A stretch of DNA of 64,000 nucleotides, taken from the NCBI RefSeq assembly GCF_001556105.1, contig NZ_LSIF01000092.1:62001-126000 (forward strand). Reading direction: 5' to 3'. Shown here piece after piece: positions 1 through 7,234 of this stretch (positions within the stretch are counted from its first letter, which is position 1; every line of letters starts with the position of its first letter). The notes beneath the pieces were generated by a model, which worked only from the letters and a program-made list of their open reading frames with translations, ran no database searches and was not told the origin of the DNA. This DNA is from Pseudoxanthomonas mexicana (GTDB lineage: Bacteria > Pseudomonadota > Gammaproteobacteria > Xanthomonadales > Xanthomonadaceae). The translations under genes were made by a program, and so were the position numbers.

Positions 1-2225
1 CCGGCCTGTACGACGGCGCCAGCACGCGCGAACTGGATGAACTGTCGATCCGTACCGCCGCGCTGCTGACCGGCGAAGAGCCCGAATACAGCCGCCTGGC
101 CGCGCGCCTGCTGGCGGCCTACATCGCCAAGGAAGTCACCGGCCAGGAGATCCATGCGTTCTCGCAGTCGGTGACACGCGGCCACGAGGTCGGCCTGATC
201 AACGACCGCCTGCTGAACTTCGTGCAGACCAATGCGCGCAAGCTCAACGATGCGCTGGACGCCTCGCTCGACCTGCACTTCGACTACTTCGGCCTGCGCA
301 CGCTGTACGACCGTTACCTGCTGCGCCACCCGCACACGCGCAAGGTGATCGAGACGCCGCAGCAGTTCTTCCTGCGCATCGCCTGCGCGCTGAGCGAGGA
401 CGTGCCGGAAGCGCTGGCGCTGTACCGCCGCATGGGCAACCTGGACTACCTGCCCAGCTCGCCGACGCTGTTCAACAGCGGCACCACGCACGAGCAGCTG
501 TCCTCGTGCTTCCTGCTGGATTCGCCGCAGGACACGCTGGAGTCCATCTACGCCAAATACGGCGATATCGCCCAGCTGAGCAAGTTCAGCGGCGGCATCG
601 GCGTCAGCTACACCCGCGTGCGTTCGCGCGGTTCGCTGATCAAGTCCACCAACGGCCACAGCAACGGCATCGTGCCGTGGCTGAAGACGCTGGATTCCTC
701 GGTCGCGGCGGTCAACCAGGGCGGCAAGCGCAAGGGCGCGGCCTGCGTGTACCTGGAAACCTGGCACGCCGACATCGAGGACTTCCTCGAGCTGCGCGAC
801 AACACCGGCGACGAAGCGCGCCGCACGCACAACCTCAACCTGGCCAACTGGGTGCCGGACCTCTTCATGAAGCGCGTCGAGGCCGACCAGGAATGGTCGC
901 TGTTCGATCCGCGCGTGACTCCGGAGCTGACCGACCTGTACGGCGACGCCTTCGAGCGCGCCTACGTGCAGGCCGAGGCGCAGGGCAAGGCGATGAAGAC
1001 CACCTCGGCCCGCAAGCTGTATGGCCGGATGATGCGCACGCTGGCCGAGACCGGCAACGGCTGGATGACGTTCAAGGACAAGTGCAACGCCGCCAGCAAC
1101 CAGACCCTGCGCGCCGGCAACGTCATCCACCTGTCCAACCTGTGCACCGAGATCCTCGAGGTCACCTCGGCCGAAGAGACCGCGGTGTGCAACCTGGGGT
1201 CGATCAACCTGGCCAAGCACTTCGACCGCGATCCGGACAACGGCCGCATCTGGTTCGATTTCGACAAGCTGGCCGAGACCGTGCGCCTGGCCGTGCGCCA
1301 GCTGGACCGCGTGATCGACCTGAACTTCTATCCGATCGAAACCGCACGCCGCGGCAACCTGCGCTGGCGCCCGGTCGGCCTGGGCTGCATGGGCCTGCAG
1401 GACGTGTTCTTCAAGCTGCGCCTGCCGTTCGACAGCGCCGAAGCACGCACGCTGTCGGCGAAGATCGCCGAGACCATCTATTTCCACGCGCTGGAAACCT
1501 CGGTGGAACTGGCGCAGGAACGCGGCCGCCACCCGTCCTTCGCCGACACCCGCGCCGCGAACGGCGAGCTGCAGTTCGACGCCTGGAACGTCGTGCCGGA
1601 GAACGCCGAGCGCTGGGACGCGCTGCGCGAGCGCATCAAGGAGCATGGCCTGCGCAACTCGCTGCTGATCGCCATCGCGCCGACCGCGACCATCGCGTCG
1701 ATCGCCGGCTGCTACGAATGCGTGGAGCCGCAGGTGTCCAACCTGTTCAAGCGCGAGACGCTGTCGGGCGACTTCCTGCAGGTCAACCGCTACCTAGTGG
1801 ACGAGCTGAAGAAGCTGGGCCTGTGGACGCCGGAAACGCGCGACGCGATCAAGCTGTCCGAGGGTTCTGTGCAGGGCCTGGCGCAGGTGCCGGAAGCGCT
1901 GCAGCAGGTCTACCGCACCGCATGGGAACTGCCGATGCGCTCGCTGATCGACATGGCCGCCGGCCGCGGTGCCTTCATCGACCAGTCCGCCTCGCTCAAC
2001 CTGTTCATGGAAAGCCCGAACATCGGCGCGATGTCGTCCATGTACATGTACGCGTGGAAGCAGGGCATCAAGACCACGTACTACCTGCGTTCGCGCCCGG
2101 CGACGAAGATCGCCAAGACCACGGTCAGCACCGTTGCGGCCACCGAACCCAAGCGCGAGTACACACCGACCGAAGCGATCGCCTGCTCGCTGGAGAACCC
2201 GGAAGCCTGCGAGGCCTGCCAGTAA
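1..2225 (+). CDS. nrdA: Ribonucleoside-diphosphate reductase, alpha (large) subunit, 5'-truncated by window edge
   Basis: Large subunit of class Ia ribonucleotide reductase, which with NrdB reduces ribonucleoside diphosphates to deoxy forms in the cytoplasm. The frame is open from base 3 with no start, so the gene enters from outside; 740 residues are visible and most of the N-terminal ATP-cone should lie upstream. The catalytic cysteine sites are present in order: SSCF near base 509, SNLCTE near 1143 and VCNLGS near 1189. The protein ends in ACEACQ, the swinging redox cysteine pair that thioredoxin or glutaredoxin reduces. The GTG at 171 is an internal codon, not the start. nrdB follows 319 bases later on the same strand. 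Identity is secure from length and motifs. Confidence 0.97.
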   Translation, partial: GLYDGASTRELDELSIRTAALLTGEEPEYSRLAARLLAAYIAKEVTGQEIHAFSQSVTRGHEVGLINDRLLNFVQTNARKLNDALDASLDLHFDYFGLRTLYDRYLLRHPHTRKVIETPQQFFLRIACALSEDVPEALALYRRMGNLDYLPSSPTLFNSGTTHEQLSSCFLLDSPQDTLESIYAKYGDIAQLSKFSGGIGVSYTRVRSRGSLIKSTNGHSNGIVPWLKTLDSSVAAVNQGGKRKGAACVYLETWHADIEDFLELRDNTGDEARRTHNLNLANWVPDLFMKRVEADQEWSLFDPRVTPELTDLYGDAFERAYVQAEAQGKAMKTTSARKLYGRMMRTLAETGNGWMTFKDKCNAASNQTLRAGNVIHLSNLCTEILEVTSAEETAVCNLGSINLAKHFDRDPDNGRIWFDFDKLAETVRLAVRQLDRVIDLNFYPIETARRGNLRWRPVGLGCMGLQDVFFKLRLPFDSAEARTLSAKIAETIYFHALETSVELAQERGRHPSFADTRAANGELQFDAWNVVPENAERWDALRERIKEHGLRNSLLIAIAPTATIASIAGCYECVEPQVSNLFKRETLSGDFLQVNRYLVDELKKLGLWTPETRDAIKLSEGSVQGLAQVPEALQQVYRTAWELPMRSLIDMAAGRGAFIDQSASLNLFMESPNIGAMSSMYMYAWKQGIKTTYYLRSRPATKIAKTTVSTVAATEPKREYTPTEAIACSLENPEACEACQ

Positions 2226-2315
2226 CGCATCCCCCACGTCGACACGATCGACGGACCCTGGAAACAGGAACACGGAGGTTCCCGGCGCATGGATGCGCCA
2301 GCTTCTGATTTCGAG

Positions 2316-2337
2316 CCCCTCTCCCCCGGGAGAGGGG
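2316..2337. repeat. Palindrome CCCCTCTCCC-cc-GGGAGAGGGG
   Basis: Perfect 10-base arms separated by two bases, followed by TTGGGG. This C/G-rich hairpin is of the type scattered between genes in Xanthomonadaceae genomes. It lies 91 bases after the nrdA stop. It has no T-tract, so it may be an RNA-stabilising hairpin rather than a terminator. Confidence 0.7.
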
Positions 2338-2377
2338 TTGGGGGCGCCTCGATAGCCGTTGTGACTCAATGATGTTC

Positions 2378-2446
2378 AGCGAGCCGCAGCGAGTCATGAC
2401 GGGTGGCCATCCGGCTGTTCACCTCCTCCACTCGCTGTGGCTCGCT
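2378..2446. repeat. Inverted repeat AGCGAGCCGCAGCGAGT / ACTCGCTGTGGCTCGCT
   Basis: Two 17-base arms (2378-2394 and 2430-2446) match with one mismatch across a 35-base loop. The long matched arms suggest an insertion-type intergenic element rather than a simple terminator. Confidence 0.65.
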
Positions 2447-2479
2447 TTGGCATGCAACTGCCGATAAGCGACTGCGGCA

Positions 2480-2522
2480 CCCCTCATCCGCCCTACGGGC
2501 ACCTTCTCCCGAAGGGAGAAGG
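2480..2522. repeat. Double-hairpin repeat CCCCTCATCCGCCCTACGGGC + CCTTCTCCC-gaa-GGGAGAAGG
   Basis: A small GCCC-tac-GGGC hairpin is followed by a 9-base-arm hairpin (2502-2510 and 2514-2522) with a GAA loop. This compound unit is a recurrent intergenic element in related genomes. It ends 22 bases before the nrdB ATG, and its right arm (GGGAGAAGG) is the only purine-rich tract upstream of that start, so it may influence ribosome access. Confidence 0.65.
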
Positions 2523-2544
2523 AGAACCACGAGAACACCGCACC

Positions 2545-3564
2545 ATGTCCGCACAACCCAAGCAGATGCTGCTCGATCCCGGTTTCGAACTGACGTTGCG
2601 CCCGATGCGCTACCCGCAGTTCTATGACATGTACCGCGACGCCATCAAGAACACCTGGACGGTGGAGGAGATCAACTTCCAGATCGACATCACCGACCTG
2701 CACTCGAAGATGACGCCGGCCGACCGCCACCTGATCCACCGGCTGGTCGCCTTCTTCGCTACCGGCGATTCCATCGTGTCGAACAACCTGGTGCTGAACC
2801 TGTACCAGCACCTCAACGCGCCCGAGGCGCGCATGTACCTGTCGCGGCAGCTGTACGAAGAAGCCCTGCACGTGCAGTTCTACCTGACGCTGCTGGACAA
2901 CTACCTGCCGGACCCGTCCGAGCGCTTCAAGGCGTTCGCGGCGGTGGAGAACATCCCGGCGATCAAGAAGAAGGCCGACTTCTGCTTCAAGTGGATCGAT
3001 TCGATCCAGGACCTGCGCCGGATCGAGACGCGCGACCAGCGCCGCCAGTTCCTGCTCAACCAGATCTGCTTCGCGGCCTGCATCGAAGGCCTGTTCTTCT
3101 TCGCCGCGTTCGCCTACGTGTACTACTTCCGCTCGCGCGGCCTGCTGCCGGGCCTGGCCTCGGGCACCAACTGGGTGTTCCGCGACGAGAGCTGTCACAT
3201 GGAATTCGCGTTCGAGTGCGTGCGCACCGTGCGCGAGGAAGAACCGGACCTGTTCGACGACCGCATGCAGCAGCAGGTCTACGACATGCTGGAAGAGGCG
3301 ATCGAGTGCGAGGTGCAGTTCGCCGAGGACGTGCTGTCCGGTGGCGTGGCCGGCATCTCCACGCGCGACATGCGCCAGTACCTGCAGCACTGCGCCGACC
3401 AGCACTTCGCCAAGCTCGGCATGCCGAAGCGCTACGACGTGCGCAACCCGCTGCCCTTCATGGAGCTGCAGGACGTGCAGGAGCTGACCAACTTCTTCGA
3501 GCGCCGCGTGTCCGCCTACCAGTTGGGCGTGCAGGGCGAGGTGGGCTTCGACCACGCGTTCTGA
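2545..3564 (+). CDS. nrdB: Ribonucleoside-diphosphate reductase, beta (small) subunit
   Basis: Small subunit of class Ia ribonucleotide reductase; houses the di-iron centre and tyrosyl radical that starts catalysis in NrdA. The protein is 339 residues, slightly shorter than the E. coli form (376). Ligand motifs are visible: EEALHVQFY near residues 105-112, where Glu and His bind iron and the Tyr four residues after His fits the radical tyrosine, and DESCHMEF near residue 215. The frame is open upstream to 2437, but the extra residues come from the repeat and resemble nothing in the family, so the ATG at 2545 (MSAQPKQ) is chosen. Confidence 0.95.
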   Translation: MSAQPKQMLLDPGFELTLRPMRYPQFYDMYRDAIKNTWTVEEINFQIDITDLHSKMTPADRHLIHRLVAFFATGDSIVSNNLVLNLYQHLNAPEARMYLSRQLYEEALHVQFYLTLLDNYLPDPSERFKAFAAVENIPAIKKKADFCFKWIDSIQDLRRIETRDQRRQFLLNQICFAACIEGLFFFAAFAYVYYFRSRGLLPGLASGTNWVFRDESCHMEFAFECVRTVREEEPDLFDDRMQQQVYDMLEEAIECEVQFAEDVLSGGVAGISTRDMRQYLQHCADQHFAKLGMPKRYDVRNPLPFMELQDVQELTNFFERRVSAYQLGVQGEVGFDHAF

Positions 3565-3584
3565 GGCGGATTTCGTCACCCGTT

Positions 3585-3701
3585 GCGGGAGCGACGTGAG
3601 TCGCGACCGCAGCAATGAAGCTCCGTTAGCCCTTCACTGCCCGGACATCCCAGGATCTCCGGGCGATTCATTCGTGCGATCGCGACTGACGTCGCTCCCA
3701 C
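3585..3701. repeat. Paired GAGCGACGTNAGTCGC palindrome, copy 1 (decayed)
   Basis: Left arm 3585-3608 reads GGGAGCGACGTGAGTCGCGA and the right arm 3678-3701 is its near complement, with a G/C mismatch at the variable base. The spacer (about 70 bases) is longer than in other copies. It fills the gap between the convergent nrdB and S9 peptidase genes. Confidence 0.75.
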
Positions 3702-3718
3702 GACAAGCGCTGCTGCCG

Positions 3719-5767
3719 TTACTTCGCCTTGTGCCGGTTGAAGAAATCGATCGGCGCGAGCACCGATTGCAGCCACTGGCTGGGACGCCCCATGCCATGG
3801 CCGGCGCCGGGCAGTCGCACCATCTCGACCTCGACGCCGCGCAGCTTCAGCGCACCGAACATCTGCTCGGTCTGGCTCATCGGCGTGCGGAAGTCCTGCT
3901 CGCCGGTGATCAGCATGGTCGGCGTCTTCATCTGGCCTGCCAGGCGGTAGGGCGAGCGTTCGAAGTAGACGCCCGGCTTGTCCCACGGCGCGGCGCCCAT
4001 CCAGTGCTTCATGAAGAAGGCCGGCAGGTCGGCGGTAGTGACCTGGTCGGTCCAGTCCACTACAGGACGCAGCGCCACCGCCGCGCGGAACTTGTCCGGC
4101 TCCTTGCCGATGCCCCACAGCGTCAGCACGCCGCCGCCGGAGCCGCCGCCGATGAACAAATTCCTGCCGTCGACATAGGGGCGCTTCGCGACTTCGTCCA
4201 CGATCGACATCAGGTCGTCGTGGTCCTGGCCGGGATACGCGTTGGTGATCGCATTGGCGAAGCGCTCGCCGTAGCCGATCGAGCCGCGCGGATTGGCGAA
4301 CACCACGATGTAGCCCGCCGCCGCATAGAGGCTGTGGGTGATCGAGAAGAACGGACCGTAGTCGGTGTTCGGGCCGCCGTGGATGTCGAGGATCAGCGGG
4401 TAGCGCTTGTTGGTACTGAAGTCGGGTGGGAAGGCGATCCAGCCTTGCACCGGCAGGCCGCCGGCACGGCTGACCACCGTGACTTCCTCGATCCCCGCGG
4501 ACGACTTGCCATCGGCCCACGCGCGATTGAAATCGATGGCGCCGGTCTCGCCCTGGCCGCGGCTCACGCCCAGGCCGGCGGGTCGGTCGGCGAAGCTGGA
4601 GGTGTAGGCGAACGTGCCCCGCGCCGCGGAGAACTGCCCGCCCGACGACGGCAGGTACAGCCGCGTGCCGCCGACGCTGTTCACCACCTCGCTGCGCGCG
4701 CCGGTGATGGCGACGATCGTCGCGATGCGCTGCACGCCCCGGTCGTAGTACAGGGTGTGGAGGGCCGCGCTGTCTTCGCGCCAGAGCATGCCCGCCACCG
4801 GACGATCAAGGTCGGCGGCCAGTGCATGGATCGATGCACCTGGCGTCGGCCCGGTCGTCCACAGGCGCGGCATGTCGTAGAAGTTCGCGGAAGCCTCGCT
4901 GCCCAGGAACGCGATCCGACGGCCATCGGGCGATACCTCCGGCGCGTACTCGCTGCCGGCGCGCGAGGTCAGCCGCTGCTTCGCGGCCTTGCCCGCGGCG
5001 TCGTAGAGATACAGATCGCTTTCGAGCGGGCCGTTGATCGGGTCGGCCGTGTAGCTGCCGACCACGTGCCGGCCATCCGGCAGCCAGACGATGCCCGTCT
5101 TGTCGATCTGGTTCGTCTCGCCCTGGGTCAGCCGGGTGATCGCCGCAGTCGCCACCGTCACCGTGTAGAGGTGATTGGCACCGGGCTTGATCTCGCCGGT
5201 ACCATCGGCCCGCCAGAACAGGTCGGTGACGATCTTCGCATCCGCTGCCGATTCGGCGCCTTTCGGCTTTTCGGGCATGCCCGGAATCGACGCCGGCTTG
5301 GCCTCTTCCCTGCCGATGAAGGCGATGCGGGTGCCATCGGGCGACCAGCGCAGGGTGCCGGGCGCCAACTCGCCGGTCGTCAGCGGTCGGCCTACACCGT
5401 CGGCCAGCACCATCTCGAAGACCTGCGGCTTGTCGATGGACGTCGCGACATAGGCGATGCGACGGCCATCGGGCGAGAACACGGCATCGCGCGGACCGAC
5501 ATCGCGCGCCACCAGCAGGCGCTGGTCGATGATGGCGCCGTGCTCGTCTAGATGCGCCAGCCACAGTTCGCCGGTGCGGCGATCCTGCGCGCGGTCGAAG
5601 GCGGCGCGGGTGAACAGCACGCGCTTGCCGTCGGGTGCGACGACCGGACTGGTCACCATCGAGAGGGCGTAGATGTCTTCCGCCTTGATGGGCTCCTTCG
5701 CGAACGCGGGAACCAGGCAGGCGGAGGCGAGCGTCGCGGCCAGCGCGAAAGAGAGGGTGGTCTTCAT
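3719..5767 (-). CDS. Secreted S9 (prolyl oligopeptidase) family serine peptidase
   Basis: Probable exported peptidase of clan SC, related to acylaminoacyl/dipeptidyl peptidases. The 682-residue protein starts with a signal peptide (MKTTLSFALAATLASACLVP, cleavage after AFA). A propeller-like region with repeated SPDG/APDG-type motifs follows (PDGKRV, SPDGRRIAY, SPDGTRIAF, SPDGRRIAF). The alpha/beta-hydrolase domain forms the C-terminal third: the nucleophile lies in GGGSGGG near residue 542, the Asp in GEQDFRTP near 624 and the His in GAGHGMG near 655. The preceding oxyanion-region HGGPN motif is also present. Substrate is unknown, but a role in periplasmic peptide use would fit. No operon partner; its 3' end faces nrdB across a palindrome. 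Confidence 0.93.
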   Translation of the reverse strand: MKTTLSFALAATLASACLVPAFAKEPIKAEDIYALSMVTSPVVAPDGKRVLFTRAAFDRAQDRRTGELWLAHLDEHGAIIDQRLLVARDVGPRDAVFSPDGRRIAYVATSIDKPQVFEMVLADGVGRPLTTGELAPGTLRWSPDGTRIAFIGREEAKPASIPGMPEKPKGAESAADAKIVTDLFWRADGTGEIKPGANHLYTVTVATAAITRLTQGETNQIDKTGIVWLPDGRHVVGSYTADPINGPLESDLYLYDAAGKAAKQRLTSRAGSEYAPEVSPDGRRIAFLGSEASANFYDMPRLWTTGPTPGASIHALAADLDRPVAGMLWREDSAALHTLYYDRGVQRIATIVAITGARSEVVNSVGGTRLYLPSSGGQFSAARGTFAYTSSFADRPAGLGVSRGQGETGAIDFNRAWADGKSSAGIEEVTVVSRAGGLPVQGWIAFPPDFSTNKRYPLILDIHGGPNTDYGPFFSITHSLYAAAGYIVVFANPRGSIGYGERFANAITNAYPGQDHDDLMSIVDEVAKRPYVDGRNLFIGGGSGGGVLTLWGIGKEPDKFRAAVALRPVVDWTDQVTTADLPAFFMKHWMGAAPWDKPGVYFERSPYRLAGQMKTPTMLITGEQDFRTPMSQTEQMFGALKLRGVEVEMVRLPGAGHGMGRPSQWLQSVLAPIDFFNRHKAK

Positions 5768-5817
5768 GCCCGCAGCCTACCCGTGGCCGCGCCGTCCACG
5801 CAACGCATCGCCTTCTG

Positions 5818-5894
5818 TCGTGGGAGCGGCGTCAATCGCGATCACGATCCGACGTACAACGATGCCATGCGGTCGCGACGGACGTCGCTCCTGC
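5818..5894. repeat. Paired GAGCGACGTNAGTCGC palindrome, copy 2 (most decayed)
   Basis: Left arm 5818-5841 reads GTGGGAGCGGCGTCAATCGCG; right arm 5872-5894 is TCGCGACGGACGTCGCTCCTGC. Both arms carry substitutions. Unlike most copies it lies between divergent genes (S9 peptidase and thioesterase), where it would sit in or near promoters. Confidence 0.6.
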
Positions 5895-5955
5895 ACCAGC
5901 CCACGACATCTCCACGCTATCCTTGCGACAGCGAGATACGAACCGGAGCACCCCG

Positions 5956-6363
5956 ATGTCAGAACTCCCCAACGCCGAATCACGCCCCACTGAGGCGCGA
6001 TTGCTGCACATGGTCTTCCCCGACCACACCAACCATCTGGGCACACTGTTCGGTGGCCAGGCGCTGGCATGGATGGACATGTCGGCGTTCATCGCCGCGT
6101 CGCGCTATGCGCGCGCCACCGTGGTGACCGCGCGTTCGGAACAGGTGGACTTCAACCAGCCGATCCACAAGGGCGACCTGGTCGAAGTGGTGGCCCGCAT
6201 CGTCAAGGTCGGACGCAGTTCGATGAATGTCGATGTCGACGTGATCACCGAAGACCTGATCAGCGGCGAGCGCAAGCTGTGCACGCGTGGCCACTTCGTG
6301 ATGATCGCGCTCGATCCGCTGGGCCGGTCGACGCAAGCGCCGCCGCTGACGCCCACCCCGTAG
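5956..6363 (+). CDS. Acyl-CoA thioesterase, hotdog fold (YciA-like)
   Basis: A 135-residue single-hotdog protein, predicted to hydrolyse acyl-CoA to free acid and CoA in the cytoplasm. The helix motif FGGQALAWMD carries the Gly-Gly and acidic residue used by the YciA/ACOT group, and the strand ARSEQVDFNQPIHKGD is the family consensus. The ATG at 5956 is chosen because GGAG lies eight bases upstream and homologues begin here; the frame extends to 5923 without support. It stands alone, divergent from the S9 gene, and is followed by a hairpin. Chain-length preference cannot be read from sequence. Confidence 0.93.
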   Translation: MSELPNAESRPTEARLLHMVFPDHTNHLGTLFGGQALAWMDMSAFIAASRYARATVVTARSEQVDFNQPIHKGDLVEVVARIVKVGRSSMNVDVDVITEDLISGERKLCTRGHFVMIALDPLGRSTQAPPLTPTP

Positions 6364-6381
6364 GGCGGGCTCAAGCCCGCC
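6364..6381. terminator. Hairpin GGCGGGCT-ca-AGCCCGCC after thioesterase gene
   Basis: Eight-base perfect stem immediately after the stop codon at 6361-6363. No T-run follows. A sister hairpin (GGCGGGCC-tg-GGCCCGCC, 6462-6479) stands just beyond the nicotinamidase stop on the other side of this convergent gap, so the two may each end one gene; both are also of the GGCGGGC repeat type common in this family. Confidence 0.5.
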
Positions 6382-6461
6382 GTCGTGCGGTATGGATCAC
6401 ATGGATGATGATCGAAGGCGCTCGCTCCGATACTTGCCATCGCAAGCGCCTACATGGCAAT

Positions 6462-6479
6462 GGCGGGCCTGGGCCCGCC
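6462..6479. terminator. Hairpin GGCGGGCC-tg-GGCCCGCC after nicotinamidase gene
   Basis: Perfect eight-base stem located seven bases beyond the minus-strand stop codon. It mirrors the hairpin at 6364 in the same convergent gap. A T-tract is absent on either strand. Confidence 0.5.
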
Positions 6480-6486
6480 CTACGCG

Positions 6487-7122
6487 TTACGCTCGGTCGA
6501 TCGCGATACCGGCGGCGTCCAGCGCAGCGCGCGTCGGCGCATCGCCTGATGGCGTGACCGGCCGGGTGAGGTCCCACAGGAAGCGCACGCGGAATCCGGC
6601 CGCGGCTGCATCCTGCGCCGACCACAGCACGCAGTAGTCGCGCGCCAGTCCGCAGACATGCACTTCCTCGATGCCGCGCTCGCGCAGCCAGCCGGCGAGG
6701 CCCGTGGTCGGGCGCGTGCCGTCGGGTCCATGGTTCTCGCGAAAGGCGCTGTACGAATCCACCTGCGGCCGCGTGCCCTTGCGCAGGATCAGGTCGGCGG
6801 GCGTCCAGTCGACGCCGGCAGCCAGCGCTGCGCCGGACGTACCCTGCACGCAATGGTCCGGCCACAGCACCTGCGGCTGGCCGTGCAGCGCGATCGTGTC
6901 GAACGGCGAATGTCCTGCGTGGCTCGACGCAAAGGACGCATGCCCGGCGGGATGCCAGTCCTGCGTCGCCACCACCGTGGCGTAGCGTCGCGATGCGAGC
7001 AGCGCGGCGATGCCCGGCACGATGGCGTCGCCGTCGTGGCAGGCCAGCGCGCCGCCCGGCATGAAGTCGGGCTGCAGGTCGATCACCAGCAGGGCGGTGG
7101 AAGCAGGCAACGGGGACGACAT
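6487..7122 (-). CDS. pncA: Nicotinamidase (isochorismatase-like hydrolase)
   Basis: Hydrolyses nicotinamide to nicotinic acid in the NAD salvage pathway; the same enzyme type activates pyrazinamide. The 211-residue protein matches bacterial PncA in length. Visible catalytic elements: Asp in VIDLQPDF near the N-terminus, Lys in LRKGTRP, and nucleophilic Cys in GLARDYCV. The metal site is in QDWHPAGHASF. The start at 7122 (MSSPLPAST) is preferred over 7149 because the family begins a few residues before the first strand. It converges on the thioesterase gene and is tail-on to metE, with no obvious operon partner. Confidence 0.94.
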   Translation of the reverse strand: MSSPLPASTALLVIDLQPDFMPGGALACHDGDAIVPGIAALLASRRYATVVATQDWHPAGHASFASSHAGHSPFDTIALHGQPQVLWPDHCVQGTSGAALAAGVDWTPADLILRKGTRPQVDSYSAFRENHGPDGTRPTTGLAGWLRERGIEEVHVCGLARDYCVLWSAQDAAAAGFRVRFLWDLTRPVTPSGDAPTRAALDAAGIAIDRA

Positions 7123-7198
7123 CACGATCACGCGGCGATAGCGGGGCATTGCAGCCTAGCAGGCGCACCGCCCGACGACGTTGCGCGAGCGCAATGAC

Positions 7199-7230
7199 GG
7201 GCAAGCCCCGGCACGGGCCGGGGCCTGCCC
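7199..7230 (-). terminator. Strong hairpin after metE
   Basis: A 14-base stem with one mismatch (arms 7199-7212 and 7217-7230, GGGCAAGCCCCGGC pairing with GCCGGGGCCTGCCC) lies just past the metE stop. A second small hairpin, TTGCGC-ga-GCGCAA, follows at 7181-7194. No T-tract, so termination may be Rho-assisted. Confidence 0.55.
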
Positions 7231-7234
7231 TGCC

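Larger units (their letters stand above)
2226..2544. other. nrdA-nrdB intergenic region filled with palindromic repeats
   Basis: This 319-base gap between two genes that are normally adjacent holds no credible gene. Three separate inverted repeats occupy it (listed individually). No clear promoter for nrdB is recognisable and no strong Shine-Dalgarno lies at the usual distance from its ATG, so whether nrdB is read from the nrdA promoter is open. Confidence 0.7.

Noticed and set aside
506..2308. 600-codon plus-strand frame within nrdA
   Set aside because: Out-of-frame shadow of nrdA, rich in Arg, Pro and Gly.
3596..5551. 651-codon plus-strand frame opposite the S9 peptidase
   Set aside because: Antisense of a gene with clear catalytic motifs; no supporting start signals.
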